Numbered from the stretch's first letter, positions 12,401 through 20,527 are shown. The stretch: DNA of 64,000 nt from Phymorhynchus buccinoides (GCA_017654935.2 CM065693.1:13436326-13500325); one strand, 5' to 3'. Made by a program: numbers and translations. The notes: generated by a model not told the origin, from the sequence alone.

Positions 12401-14828
12401 AGTATTAATTTTGTGCGGGTCCATGAGATCACGGACACTGGAAAGGTCTATTAGTGCCTTGTTTAGAATTGCACTGCAATGATATCTATTACCAGTGATG
12501 TCCTCATGCCCAGGTCATAGGACATACCGTATTTTTCTGACTGTAAGGCGCACCTTTGTATAAGGCGCACCCCCAAATTTTACCCAAATTTCAGATTTTG
12601 TTGTTATATTTCTTCACTATACATGTATTAGTAGTCACATTATAAGGCGCAGGGGTCTGAATCTGGGGAAAAAGTATCGCCTTATAGTCAGAAAAATACG
12701 GTAGTCCTATTGGCATTGACAGTGCTCTACTCTGTTCGCCCTGTCAGGACAAATCTATTGAAATACAACTCTAGTGGACTTTTATCTATCAAATTATGAA
12801 TGCAAGATCCGAGACATTTTGTTCTACAGTGGAACCTCCCTTATAAGACCTCCCATTATAAGATTCCCTCCCACATAAGACCTACTTCTCTGAGACATTG
12901 CCCTTCTTTGTAAGTATTGAAATTACCTCCCTTTTAAGACCCCTCCCTTTTAAGACCTCATTTTGGATGATGTTTTAGGGTCTTATATGGGAGGTTCTAC
13001 TGTATTGATTTTCCTGTATCAGGACAGTTTGTTCCTATCGCTTACAGTAGTTTTCCATCCTTGATGCATCACTGCCCCTTGTCATTATTCTATGTGGAGT
13101 GACTAGCCATACTTTGTGTAATGCTTGTACAGTCGGTAATGAATAGACCACACCCCTTGCAGGGTCACTGTGACTATCTTCGGTGGTCAATCAATCAATC
13201 AATCAATCAATATTTTTATTGTCCATTTTACAGGAAAGTCTTCTTTGCAGCGATAAAACAAATCAACAAAACGACACAATAAAGTATGAAGGGCTGGTGT
13301 ACTGAAAATGTCTGACACCTAGCCGGGTTTTAACTTTCAGCTTTCTTTCTTAGAGCCCGCAAGCCGAGATTCATAAATTATAATGTGAGTCGCATCCGGC
13401 TTCGTACGCTTGGCTGTTTGTTTCTCCACTTCTCCCGCCCTGGCCAATGGCTGCCCGTGCAGCTCATCCACCCAGTGGTGCAGCGTAAACACCACAGCCT
13501 CACGTCGTTTAGCCCGCCAGTAAAGGCGGTTTGCCAGGGTGTGGCACATGGAGCCGGCACATGAAAGATTTGGGAGATGAGATGAGGTGCTATCTGTACT
13601 CAGAGCCCCCTACACTCCGTAGAGTGACCAGGCATGGGAATTGGAAGAAAATAAAAAAGCTGAAAAGCGGGGGTCTAAGGGCTACCGAAGGCCCCTAGTA
13701 GGGGTCCAGGGCGTACTGCTGAAGCTTTTTTGGTAATTGAAGCCCAAATTAAAACAGTATTAGAATGGATACATTTAGTTGTTTTTTTGGCAGACACTTT
13801 TTTCCGGCAGAAAAGCTGTTAGTGGAAATTTGCTGTTTGGTGGACAATTCCCATCCCTGAGTGACATTAACATTTAAGGATGGTGATGTGTTGTTTGCAG
13901 GTACTGACGCAGTGTGAGGTGCAGGGCCATGAGGTCAGTGCTAGCGGTCAGTCCATTCTGTCCACCACACGCGGCCCAGTGTCCGCCAAAGTGGTCATCA
14001 ACTGCGCCGGTCTCTATGGCGACCGGGTGCAGAACATGGCCGGCATCGACACCTTCTCGTACGTGTGGAATAGTTATGGTGGTTTTTTGTTTCTTTTTTT
14101 TTCTAATTCTAGTTTTGATGGTTTCTTTCAGTTCTTTTCATTTTCCCTTTCTTTTATGAAGTGGTGGGGGGAAATGGTTTTGTTTGTTGCTTGAAAATAT
14201 CATATTATATGTATTACCTTTTACCCCCCCCACATTTTTTTTTATAAAAAAATGTTACACTTAAAATGATAAAGTACTTGTAATGAATGTTTTTCAAATG
14301 AATTAATAATAATAATAATAATAATAAATAAAGCTTCTATAGCGCTCTTCGATGATCAAAAATCATCCTCAGAGCGCTTTACAATATTACGAGAGGGGGA
14401 AAAAAAACCCAAAAAAAACCAAACCAACTCACGCCGTTCATCCCACGGATGTAGTATTTCACATACACATTATTGACACAATTTCAAAGAAGGGGATAAA
14501 TAAATAAATAAAATAAATTTAAAAAAAAAAAAAGGCATGGACAAACAGACCCCCACACACCTCACCCTTTCAATACGCACGCCATTTATGCACTCACAAA
14601 TTCTCGGGGAGGGAGGGGGGGGGGGTCATACGAGCTCACAAATTCCCAAAACAATATGTGAATGTAAAACAATATTACGAGAAAGGCAGAGAGAGCGAAG
14701 GAGAGAGGGGGGGGGGGAGACAGAGGGGGGGGGGGGGGGGACAGAGGGGGGGGGATGAAAGGGTATAGGGGGGGGGGGGGGGAGAAAGAAAGAGATGGAG
14801 AAAGAGAGAGGGAGAGACAGAGAGAAAG

Positions 14829-14873
<45 letters not shown>

Positions 14874-17800
14874 GCACACTTTACACGGGGTTTGTGTGTG
14901 AGATTGAAATTATGAAGGGGAAAGGAACTTTTTGAACAGATGAGTCTTAAGGCCAGACTTGAATGCAGACAGGGACAGAGCGGACCGGAGGTAGAAGGGG
15001 AGCGAATTCCAGATGGTGGGTACTTGATAGCTGAAAGAGCGGTGACCAAAGGACTTAAGTTTCATGCGGGGGACTTTGAGGAGTTTCTCGCTGCTAGAAC
15101 GGAGAGTGCGGGATGGTTGATAGGTGATGAGATGCTTGGACAGGTATGTTGGCAAAGTGTTTTGAAAATGGCGGAATTTAAATCTGTCTTGATTTCTAGT
15201 TAAAGGAGAATAAATACTTGCCTTTGAACGCGCTTGAAGCTTTGAAACGTGACATTGTGGGTTCATTTTCTTGTTCCCCAGTTTTACTGTAAAGGGAAAA
15301 CTTTTGTTTCCCTCCTCTGTATTAACTTTTTGGTTTCTGTATTTAGAGAAGTTTCAACTACTGTTCATTCCTGAGAACCTCTTTAGCTGCTGAGAAAGTT
15401 TATCCCGTTGATTCCTACGGGCCTCTTTTGCTCGTGATATCAAAGTGTGCAACTGTTATTAATTTTCTCTTCTATAATTGCAATGAGGGTTTTTTTCCCT
15501 TTTCTTACTAGGTATAAATAGTTCCCCCACTTTCTGGGAGTTCTGTGCTTGTAACTTCCTCTCTTTGACTCTGCCTTTTCCCTTTGCTTGCTGTCATCTA
15601 CTATCTTTATGCCTGTCTGGACCATTCTCCTGCCTTTTTTCAAGAAACACTTTCAAAAAGATTCCTCGAGCCGAAGTCGGACATGCTGGGCCTAGTTATT
15701 TCTTACTTAGGCGCATAACGGCAGCATGATGCATCTGTGCTCATAATTGACAGGAAACTGTCTGAGCGATCAAAGAAGAACTGGGGCAAGTATTGTTTAT
15801 GAAAGAGAAACAGGCTGCTGAAAACATGCCGCATATTCACAGTAACATAACACCCCTTTATACAGTTTTACTCTCTCTGGAAACCCAGGAATAGGGAGAT
15901 AGAGAGCTCTATATAGCTAGGAATGTGCAGTTACTCCCATTCGTGCCCCACATGGCCGAAAGGCCAAAGAGGGCGTAAAACATTATTTCTTCCTACTCCC
16001 ATTCAACCTCAAAAGCGGTTCTCAGGAACGAAAGAGTTAACCCTTTCACCGTCAGTCGCATTTTAGCACCACAGTGATTTACCACCTATGTCACTAAAAG
16101 GCATCAAATTGGGGGGTCTATTATCCTAAGACCCTATTGTCTTAGTTTTGGGAAGTAAGGATAGACTTTATTTTACATATGTCACAGAAGAATCCCCAAT
16201 ACTGCAGATGGATTTTGTTCTCTACCCAGATAAATTTAATGGACATTTTTGGCTGAAATATGGCTGGCGGTGAAAGGGTTAAAGAAATCGTTTCAATTTT
16301 CTAGTCGATTGTTTTTATAGCAGGCGTTGTTGTTTTCAGCATCAAGCCAAGGAAGGGGCAGTACACCGTTTATAGCAAAGGAACCGGTCACCTGATAAAC
16401 TCCAGCATTTTGCCAGTTCCCACTGAGAAAACCAAGGGGGTCATTGTGTTCAAAACAGGTGTGTAGCCATCAACGTATAATTATGAAAGGATTGTCTAGG
16501 TACAGAAATATTATGAGCTCATTTGTTTGTTTTCAAAAGAAGAAAGTAAAACTAATGCATATCACCGTTGTAGAAATAGAAAATAAGCTCAGTAATATTT
16601 CCAGGTACAATTGTAGTTGATACAGTGTGTGCATGCGTGCGTGTGTCTGCATTAATTTTGTATGCGTTTGCTTCAAGTCCTGTGTCAAAGGATTGTGTGT
16701 GTCTAAGACTTTTTACAATTTTATTAATACAGTGGAACCTCCTTTATAGGACCTTCAAAAATCATCCAAAATGAGGTCTTATAAGGGAGGTAATTTTAAT
16801 ACTTACAAAGAAGGGCAATGTCTCGAAGAAATAGGTCTTATGTGGGAGGGAGGGTTATAATGGGAGGTCTTTTAAGGGAGGTTCCACTGCAATAATTATT
16901 ACCAAATTCTACACTTTAGCAACCCAATCCGAACAAAATTTTACCCAAGTCTTTTCTATGTCATTGTACCTATATTGGAGTACCAATATTAATTTGTAGA
17001 TTTAGCAACTTTTGGGACCACTTTCTTCTTCTTCTTCTGCGTTCCCAGGCCATATGGGTAATATAAGGTACGCATGTGTCCGGTTTTCAGTTTTCACTGG
17101 TCTCCCTGCTGCGTACAGCAGACACATTCCGATTTCGGAGGAGCTCAAGGGACCGCTTTAAATACAGCTTGCAATCTTTTCTCATGCTGCAGTGCACGAC
17201 AATATCATAGTCGGGCCGACAGCGGAAGACGTGAGCGGTCGGAACAGAGCACCCATCGACCCCCGCATCACAGAGCGATTGGTGGAGGTGGGGCGACACA
17301 CTGTGCCCCTGCTGACCAGCTGCTCTCCCATTGGTCAATACACAGGGGTCAGACCCGCCACAGAGTTCAAGGACTACCAAATAAGGGCGTATTCCGACAG
17401 GTCAGAATCTGTCTTTTCTTTTATTCTAGTTTGTTGTATTTAGAATGTCACGCTTTTTTGCAATTTTCCATAAGTATCTAAAAATCTCATACTTTTGTCC
17501 ACTTTTGTTGTTTATTTCAAGAAATTAATTATGAGGATGTCATGCTTATAATTTCTTTGTTGCAATTTTCCAGATTCTATTATCATAATATACTCTACTT
17601 TGTGAACATGTTTATGAAAGAAAAAAAAAACAACTAGCCAGAATGTAATCTTTTAGTATACTGTTGCCAGTGTTGGCTATTTCCAGAAACAAACGAGATA
17701 CTCATACTGTCATCTTTTATTGCTGTTTTGGCATTGCACACAAATTGGAAGTAGTGATAACTTTTTTTTTTTTTTAACCTTATTTTACTTTGCTGAATCA

Positions 17801-20505
17801 CAGTGGTCAGTTGAATGTAACCAGTCAAGCCCCTTGGTGGCAGTTTGCTTAGTATCAGTACTTTCAAGTATGCATGGGTGCAACTTTTCTCAAGGATTTC
17901 CATTTTTTAAATTGTACCTGAAAAGAAAGTTCCCTTTTTTTTTAAATTTGAAAAAAAAGAGAAAAAACAAAAGGCAAGTCAGATCAACTTAAATCGACAA
18001 GGGGCGTTTTGAAGGTGGTCTTCCTTCCTTTCTTCAGTTGAGTGACCAATACGTGGTAAGATTTAATGTGGTGACAGCCCTGACATGGCCTTTTTGTTGA
18101 CGGGGCTATAATTTTAATCTTAATCTTAATTCTGTCAATTAAAACGTGGGGATCGGCGGAAGAATGGAGCCTGGGAGTCTAGAAAACAGCAGATTGTTTT
18201 CAAACACAATGTACCCCCCGTGGGGATACCGGGGGGTCTTTTGTATAAATAGTTCCCCCACCTTCTGTGCTTGTAACTTCCTGTAATCTGTCACTCTCTT
18301 TAACTCTGCCTTTTCCCTTTGCGTACTGTCATCTACTATCTTTCTGCCTTACCAGTCCATTCTCCTGCCTTTTTTCAAGAAACTCTTTCAAAAAGATTTC
18401 CTTCAGCTGAAGCCATACTTGCTGGACCTAACTATTTCTTAGTTAGGCGCATAACTGCAGCATGACGCATCTGCGCTCATAATTGATAGGAAACTGTCTG
18501 AGTGATCGAAGAAGAAGAATGTTGACTACTCATTTTCATGAGGCTTATCGGACGTCGTTGCCCCCCTGAACCCCTCCAACAATGCCCTGCCCCTGTACTC
18601 CACCATGAAAACTGTATTTAATAAAGTTGATTCATTATGGTGTTTACTGTGTTTAATTGATGGAGTAAAGGGGGAGATAAAGTTGATTCATTATGGTGTT
18701 TACTGTGTTTAATTGATGGAGTAAAGGGGGAGATAAAGTTGATTCATTATGGTGTTTACTGTGTTTAATTGATGGAGTAAAGGGGGAGATAAAGTTGATT
18801 CTTTATGGTGTTTGTGTGTTTAATTGATGGAGTAAAGGGGAGACAGAGTTGATTCATTATGGTCACTGTGTTTAATTGATGGAGTAAAGGGGGAGATAAA
18901 GTTGACATTATGGTGTTTAAAGTGTTTATTTTATTCACAAAAGACAAAGATAAAATTCTTACTGGATGTTTACTGTGTTTGCGCCTTGGAGTAAAGGGGG
19001 ACATAAAGTTGATTCATTATGGTGTTTACTGTGTTTAATTGATGGAGTAAAAGGGGGAGATAAAGTTGATTCATTATACTGTTTACTGTGTACAATTGAA
19101 GTAAAGGGGTAAAGTTGATTCATTATGGTGTTTGATGTGTTTAAGGATGGAGTAAAGGGCCGAAAAGTATCCATTGTGGTGTTTACTGTGTTTAATTGAT
19201 GGAATAAAGGGGGAGATAACGTTGATTTACACTTGTCGTTTAGTGTGTTTGTCTGATGGAGTAAAGGGGGAGATGTGGTTGATCCAGGAACTGTTTCACA
19301 GTGGGAGGCATCATGGTCCAAAGGGGGTGATCCGGTTGTTCATTTGGTGTTTTGTGTTTAAATGATTGAGTAAAGTGAGATGTTGAGGAACTGGGTGTTT
19401 ACTGTGTTTAAATGATGGAGTAAAGGATCAAGGATCCATTATGGTGTTTACTGTGTTCCCTGGGGAGTAAAGCGGAGTAAAGTTGATCCTCCCTGGTGTT
19501 TACTGTGACCACCTGATGGAGTAAAGGGGGAGATAAAGTTGATTCGCCCGTGGTGCCTCCTGTGTTTAGCCTGGAGTACTCCGAGTGGAGCCTGATTCCC
19601 CATGGGAATCTGTGCTTAATGGAGGAGTAATCAGTATGAAGTGTGTCACCCTATTACGTTGTACGGGATGAAAGAGTAAAGACGTGAAGTCATTATGGTG
19701 TTTACTGTGTTTAATTGAGGAGGAAAGGGGGAGATAAAGTTGATTCAGGTGTTTGCTCTAGAGTGGAGCAATCAATCCCTTCAAACAGAAGAATCTTGTT
19801 GCCCTGCTGGAGGGTAAAATACATCAGTAATGAAGTGTGTCACCCTATTACGTTGTACAACATGAAAGAGGGACAATGAAGTCAAACAATAGGCTGTGAG
19901 GAGGAGGAAACAATGAGGTTAGCAGGAGCACACTAGAGTGGAAAACACAAAAATTTAATAAAGCTCCCCCAGTTAAATGCTTAGCCTAAATTAAAAGTCA
20001 ACAGTATGAAGTTGCATAAATACATAAAGGATATTACGTTAGATGCCTTGGTATCACAAGAAAGAAAACTGAAAATATTGCGCAGTCGAAAGGCAGCAAC
20101 TGTGTCGCGCCCCTCAGAGTTACCTCCCCAGTAATGGAGAGTTACTTCCCGAGTGGTGGAGTAAAGGGGGAGATAAAAGTTGATTAAAAAAAAGAAAAGA
20201 AAACCAAACAAAATCCTGTATTTTATTGGTTGTGGTTGTCCAGGAACTGGATCACAGTGGGAGGCATCAGGTCCACGGGGGTGTCTGGTTCCCTGGGGAT
20301 TGCGGAGTACGTGTCCTCCCTGGTTGTGGACCACCTGAACGCTGAACCCTCCGGCTTCGCCCGTGGTGCCTCCCGCAGCCTGGAATACTCCGAGTGGAGC
20401 CTGCTCCCCCAGGGAATCTTGGCTGTGGAGGGTCATCAGTATGAAGTGTGTCACCCTATTACGTTGTATGGGATGAAAGAGGGACGTGAAGTCAGCAGGC
20501 TGTGA
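644..20505 (+). CDS. GlpA-like FAD-dependent oxidoreductase, 7-exon gene, putative peroxisomal
   Basis: Seven exons (644-783, 2784-2937, 5405-5611, 13901-14058, 16340-16458, 17193-17400, 20244-20505) total 1248 nt, which gives 415 residues and a stop. All introns are GT/AG and all phases agree. The N-terminus has the Rossmann dinucleotide-binding motif VIGGGIIGC at about residues 8-16. Later come GMLHTGFDAP, the C-terminal FAD-domain block NCAGLYGD, the signature IKPRKGQYTVY with LPVPTEKTKGV, and VGGIRSTG. These are hallmarks of the GlpA-like glycerol-3-phosphate dehydrogenase branch of the DAO superfamily. The length suits the single-domain form without the BFD iron-sulfur domain of bacterial GlpA. 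The last three residues, Ser-Arg-Leu, match a type 1 peroxisomal signal. The likely reaction is FAD-linked oxidation of glycerol-3-phosphate or a related 2-hydroxy acid; the substrate is not provable here, and L-2-hydroxyglutarate dehydrogenase is a related alternative. Most of the 20-kb span is transposon-filled intron. Confidence 0.88.
960..2195 (+). mobile_element. 5'-truncated LINE (jockey/CR1-like) with reverse-transcriptase C-terminal half
   Basis: An open frame runs to the stop at 1996. From about 998 it encodes the LINE RT block YGIQGKLIDWIKDFLSNRRQ, then GVPQGSVLGP, and the catalytic FADD at 1195-1206. The distal part ends in the thumb and tail region with FLPRTIKAWNNLPEQ. The fingers, the first half of the palm and the endonuclease are missing, so it is a dead 5'-truncated copy. 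The 3' UTR has a T-rich run (2031-2064) and a GC-rich stretch to about 2190. It sits in intron 1 of the GlpA-like gene in the same orientation. Confidence 0.85.
2334..2425 (-). repeat. Dispersed repeat with (ATTG/CAAT)n tail
   Basis: A (CAAT)n run is followed by 'tgtccattttacaggaaa' and 'gcaataaaacaatcaacaaa'. The same arrangement recurs at 13192-13290 and, inverted, at 52430-52500. This is probably the 3' end of a non-LTR element with a TTGA-type simple tail, read on the minus strand. Confidence 0.55.
2500..2720. repeat. CA microsatellite and AT/CA-rich low-complexity tract
   Basis: A (CA)n run at about 2500-2540 is followed by low-complexity 'acatacata' sequence up to the acceptor of exon 2. 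I see no gene-like signal apart from that acceptor. Confidence 0.7.
2784..2937 (+). CDS. GlpA-like gene, exon 2
   Basis: It begins after a pyrimidine-rich acceptor (..ggtttcag|tggc) and ends CAG|GTTGCA at a codon boundary. It encodes SGMLHTGFDAPANSLE and continues to VMVAWNPDQ. The GMLHTGFDA block after the FAD motif is typical of GlpA-like proteins. Confidence 0.87.
2989..3133. repeat. (CA)n(CG)n compound microsatellite
   Basis: A long CA run passes into alternating CG at about 3097-3120 and then CGCA. Such alternating purine-pyrimidine DNA can form Z-DNA. The long open frames across it on both strands are simple-repeat artefacts. Confidence 0.9.
3134..3412 (+). mobile_element. SINE body fragment without its head
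   Basis: It contains a central block of the kind 'gagtccttcagatgagac' followed by 'aaactgaggt', and a 3' part 'ctccaggtgggagcaac' that matches the tRNA-headed SINEs at 31433 and 33520. The head is replaced by the adjoining CA/CG repeat. Confidence 0.5.
3474..4017. mobile_element. Tigger/pogo-like MITE with inverted termini
   Basis: The termini are inverted copies, 'cagtggtcgccgctttata' on the left and the complementary 'aaagcggcgaccactg' on the right, flanked by TA on both sides. The interior repeats 'aataaacggcgg' and 'ataagcggc' motifs and codes for nothing. The CAGTGG start and TA duplication fit a non-autonomous Tc1/mariner-pogo element. Confidence 0.75.
4028..4160 (+). pseudogene. Partial tandem copy A of GlpA-like exon 3 with its acceptor
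   Basis: It repeats the intron end 'actttctgccatttaaccc', a splice acceptor, and about 57 bases of exon 3 from 4074. In frame it reads VSKLEEIRTSSL and then hits TAG at 4131-4133, so inclusion would truncate the protein. After that it diverges from the exon and shares 'atagttccttttaac' with copy B. Confidence 0.85.
4587..5008. mobile_element. Tigger/pogo-like MITE (family T1) interrupted by a piggyBac-like MITE
   Basis: The left end 'cagtggaacctcccttat' and right end 'ataagggaggttccactg' are perfect inverted repeats flanked by TA. A second MITE (4625-4862) splits it at a TTAA-like site, so this copy is the older of the two. Other family copies are at 5185, 12827, 16730, 26500, 37713 and 62018. 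Confidence 0.85.
4625..4862. mobile_element. piggyBac-like MITE, TTAA target duplication
   Basis: The termini 'ccctttcaccgccaa' and 'tggcggtgaaaggg' are inverted, and the element is flanked by TTAA at 4621-4624 and 4863-4866. It is 238 bp, the same length as the copy at 16041-16278. The TTAA duplication and CCC start are piggyBac hallmarks. Confidence 0.85.
5020..5175 (+). pseudogene. Partial tandem copy B of GlpA-like exon 3 with its acceptor
   Basis: The same intron end and acceptor (aattcgaag|GTGTCC, exon-like from 5070) are followed by about 85 bases similar to exon 3. A small deletion after GAGGAGATA shifts the frame. It then shares 'ctggaggatagttcc' with copy A. Confidence 0.85.
5185..5360. 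mobile_element. Tigger/pogo-like MITE (family T1), intact 176 bp
   Basis: Inverted termini 'cagtggaac..' and '..gttccactg' are flanked by TA. Its right end lies 44 bp from the acceptor of the genuine exon 3, just as other CAGTGG MITEs lie just before copies A and B. Confidence 0.87.
5405..5611 (+). CDS. GlpA-like gene, exon 3
   Basis: Acceptor ..attctaag|GTGTCC, donor AACAAG|GTACTG, phase 0 at both ends, 69 codons. It encodes VSKLEEIRTSSLSKGVDKVF and continues to LSGDALGALWIPEE, the cap-domain segment found in GlpA-like proteins. Two degenerate upstream copies (4074 and 5070) carry the same acceptor. Confidence 0.87.
5640..5826. repeat. GC-rich imperfect inverted repeat next to the DIRS insertion
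   Basis: Words such as 'ccaacgtcggcaatt' and 'gacgtcggcccaacgttgg' occur in opposite orientations, suggesting a small foldback element. The DIRS element begins immediately to its right. Confidence 0.4.
5827..5985 (+). repeat. DIRS left inverted terminal repeat
   Basis: The stretch containing 'taccattccactacaaagtg' and 'acttccggccaagcagacta' is the reverse complement of the right terminus at 11604-11790 over roughly 150 bp with few differences. Confidence 0.9.
6341..7656 (+). pseudogene. DIRS gag-like ORF, frame broken by a 139-bp triplication
   Basis: The first open frame (6341-7201) and a second (6979-7656) overlap across three 139-bp direct repeats. Because 139 is not a multiple of three, each extra copy shifts the frame. 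Two surplus copies (278 bp) exactly account for the offset between the two frames, so one continuous gag-like frame existed before the triplication. The product is Ser/Thr/Pro/Gly-rich with no enzymatic motif. I assign it as gag by position upstream of RT, as is usual in DIRS. Confidence 0.7.
6901..7317 (+). repeat. 139-bp GC-rich tandem repeat, three copies
   Basis: The unit starts 'cgacggcagcctcggtgcct' at 6901, 7040 and 7179. The copies are nearly identical, so the amplification is recent relative to other damage in the element. GC content is far above the surroundings. Confidence 0.92.
7657..8402 (+). other. Degenerate gag/pol junction of the DIRS element
   Basis: Short open segments lie in different frames (for example 7610-7840), and no conserved motif was recognised. 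This is probably the decayed 3' part of gag and the linker to the RT frame. Confidence 0.5.
8403..10085 (+). pseudogene. DIRS reverse transcriptase-RNase H, inactivated
   Basis: The frame from 8403 encodes RT blocks FRPVLDLSPLN, SIDLKDAFFHISIHP and FVALPSGLSLAP. The YxDD box reads YLDG (8931-8942), so the second catalytic Asp is replaced by Gly (GGC). Near 9020 an extra T shifts the frame; homology continues in another frame, with TAG at 9049-9051, through GMVFNTQTF and the RNase H motif FTDASKEGWG near 9427. A second shift near 9500 returns to the first frame, with LHINFLEMEAVSLAL, the RNase H block CGDNSTCLSYLRR and HIDLFATRFSRR. The RT-RH order and these motifs are typical of DIRS and Ngaro elements. 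Confidence 0.9.
10140..11256 (+). pseudogene. DIRS tyrosine recombinase, inactivated
   Basis: The frame from 10298 gives RRVSGIHALSG (box I Arg) and the HEVR motif (HxxR) at 11063-11074. The C-terminal block is in another frame (11125-11256): SAFWKSETTFTSF, then CLREF and RRAVLSSKTVSF. The position normally holding the nucleophilic Tyr is Cys (TGC, 11170-11172). At least one frameshift separates the HxxR part from this block. The enzyme normally inserts the circular DNA intermediate, and this copy cannot be functional. Confidence 0.85.
11442..11545 (+). repeat. DIRS internal complementary region
   Basis: 11442-11480 is the reverse complement of the first bases of the left terminus. 11472-11545 is the reverse complement of the right terminus edge, including the 'tgaggaatttttattaattc' stretch. 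This fused complement of both ends is the template that joins the ends in DIRS replication. Confidence 0.9.
11604..11790 (-). repeat. DIRS right inverted terminal repeat
   Basis: Inverted copy of 5827-5985 ('agtctgcttggccggaagtt', 'cactttgtagtggaatggta') followed by a right-specific end 'aaaaattcctcaatc'. The longer right arm is usual for DIRS. Confidence 0.9.
11791..12526. other. Intron 3 of the GlpA-like gene, no gene seen
   Basis: AT-rich, with a diffuse repeat around 12180-12400 ('gggttttcgc', 'ataagcgga') resembling sequence at 45290-45440, probably an old MITE. No coding signal. Confidence 0.5.
12527..12701. mobile_element. MITE with CCGTATTTTTCTGAC termini (family Z)
   Basis: The left end 'ccgtatttttctgact' and right end 'agtcagaaaaatacgg' are perfect inverted repeats with flanking TA. 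Interior words 'ataaggcgcac' recur in copies at 29123, 31789, 34197, 39561 and 62123. Confidence 0.8.
12827..13002. mobile_element. Tigger/pogo-like MITE (family T1)
   Basis: Starts 'cagtggaacctcccttat' after TA and ends 'gaggttctactg' before TA. One terminal mismatch shows moderate age. Confidence 0.82.
13192..13290 (-). repeat. Dispersed repeat with (CAAT)n tail
   Basis: Same family as 2334-2425: (CAAT)n, then 'tgtccattttacaggaaa' and 'gataaaacaaatcaacaaaa'. Confidence 0.55.
13337..13560 (-). other. Short open frame of unknown origin, possibly transposon-derived
   Basis: A 70-residue frame reads MCHTLANRLYWRAKRREAVV.. and ends just before the CAAT-tailed repeat on the same strand. It may be the 3' coding end of that element. 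I do not recognise a domain, and the base composition is higher in GC than its surroundings. Confidence 0.25.
13901..14058 (+). CDS. GlpA-like gene, exon 4
   Basis: Acceptor ..gtttgcag|GTACTG, donor TTCTC|GTACGT. It encodes VLTQCEVQGHEVSA.. and the FAD-site block VVINCAGLYGDRV, equivalent to the VNCAGLWAD motif of DAO-fold proteins. It ends with two bases of a Ser codon. Confidence 0.87.
14303..15270 (-). mobile_element. 5'-truncated L2-like LINE with (TTA)n tail
   Basis: On the minus strand a 118-residue frame (15266-14910) has the L2/CR1-type C-terminus: TYQPSRTLRSSS, LKSFGHRSFSYQVPTIWNSL and FKSGLKTHLFKK. It is followed by a simple-repeat-rich 3' UTR, an 'agcgctatagaagc' end block and a TTA tail (14305-14330). 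The same end block marks L2 tails at 25079, 37195 and 54664. Confidence 0.8.
14610..14872. repeat. G-rich, GA and CA simple repeats inside the L2 3' UTR
   Basis: Runs of 9-14 G separated by short spacers (14613-14782), then GA-rich and (CA)n. The G-runs could form quadruplexes on the plus strand. Confidence 0.85.
15513..15785 (+). mobile_element. SINE-like dispersed repeat, family C
   Basis: The body 'tataaatagttcccccac', 'ctgccttttccctttgc', 'ggcgcataacggcagcatga' and a GAAGAA-type end recur at 18218, 32370 and 34811. No reading frame is conserved between copies. About 270-310 bp. Confidence 0.65.
15943..15993 (+). mobile_element. 5'-truncated SINE tail (family D) with 11-bp target duplication
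   Basis: 'gccccacatggccgaaaggc' and 'gagggcgtaaaac' match the 3' end of the family D SINE at 39670-39865. Flanked by tactcccattc at 15932-15942 and 15994-16004. Confidence 0.65.
16041..16278. mobile_element. piggyBac-like MITE, 238 bp
   Basis: Same termini as 4625-4862, flanked by TTAA at 16037-16040 and 16279-16282. Confidence 0.85.
16340..16458 (+). CDS. GlpA-like gene, exon 5
   Basis: Acceptor ..gttttcag|C, donor ACAG|GTGTGT. It encodes IKPRKGQYTVYSKGTG.. and LPVPTEKTKGVIVFKT, the most diagnostic GlpA-like signature in the gene. Confidence 0.89.
16730..16889. mobile_element. Tigger/pogo-like MITE (family T1)
   Basis: Inverted ends 'cagtggaacctcctttat' and 'aagggaggttccactg'. The right TA duplication is mutated to CA. 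Confidence 0.8.
17193..17400 (+). CDS. GlpA-like gene, exon 6
   Basis: Acceptor ..catgctgcag|TG, donor GACAG|GTCAGA. It encodes HDNIIVGPTAEDVSGR.., SPIGQYTGVRPATEFKDYQI.. and SDR, the VGPTAEE / G(V/L)RPATE blocks of the family. Confidence 0.88.
17401..18217. other. Intron 6, no gene seen
   Basis: T-rich intronic sequence with short A/T runs. No recognised element until the family C repeat at 18218. Confidence 0.5.
18218..18515 (+). mobile_element. SINE-like repeat, family C
   Basis: Starts 'ccccgtggggataccggg' like the copy at 34811 and ends with a GAAGAA-type tail at about 18512. Confidence 0.65.
18634..19280. repeat. 56-bp minisatellite
   Basis: The unit includes 'tggtgtttactgtgtttaat', 'tgatggagtaaaggggga' and 'gataaagttgattcatta'. 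The first copies repeat at exactly 56 bp (18661, 18717, 18773). Later copies decay and then merge with exon-7-like sequence. Confidence 0.9.
19281..19960. other. Mosaic of the 56-bp minisatellite and GlpA-like exon 7 sequence
   Basis: Short blocks of exon 7, in the correct order, alternate with satellite words. Examples are 'ggaactgtttcacagtggga' near 19288, 'ttccctggggagtaaag' near 19459, 'tactccgagtggagcctga' near 19577 and 'tgtgtcaccctattacgttg' near 19639. Stops and indels rule out coding. It is either a gene-conversion patchwork or an assembly consensus artefact. Confidence 0.75.
20244..20505 (+). CDS. GlpA-like gene, exon 7 (stop, PTS1-like end)
   Basis: Acceptor ..gttgtccag|GAACTGG. 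It encodes NWITVGGIRSTGVSGSLGIA (the VGGIRSTG FAD-site motif) and ends GREVSRL with TGA at 20503-20505. Ser-Arg-Leu is an accepted PTS1 tripeptide, pointing to import into the peroxisome matrix. Confidence 0.88.
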
Positions 20506-20527
20506 GGAGGAGGAAGAGGAGCAGGAG

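Noticed and set aside
14586..15049. Minus-strand Pro/Ser/Cys-rich frames
   Set aside because: G-runs, GA and CA repeats in an L2 LINE 3' UTR.
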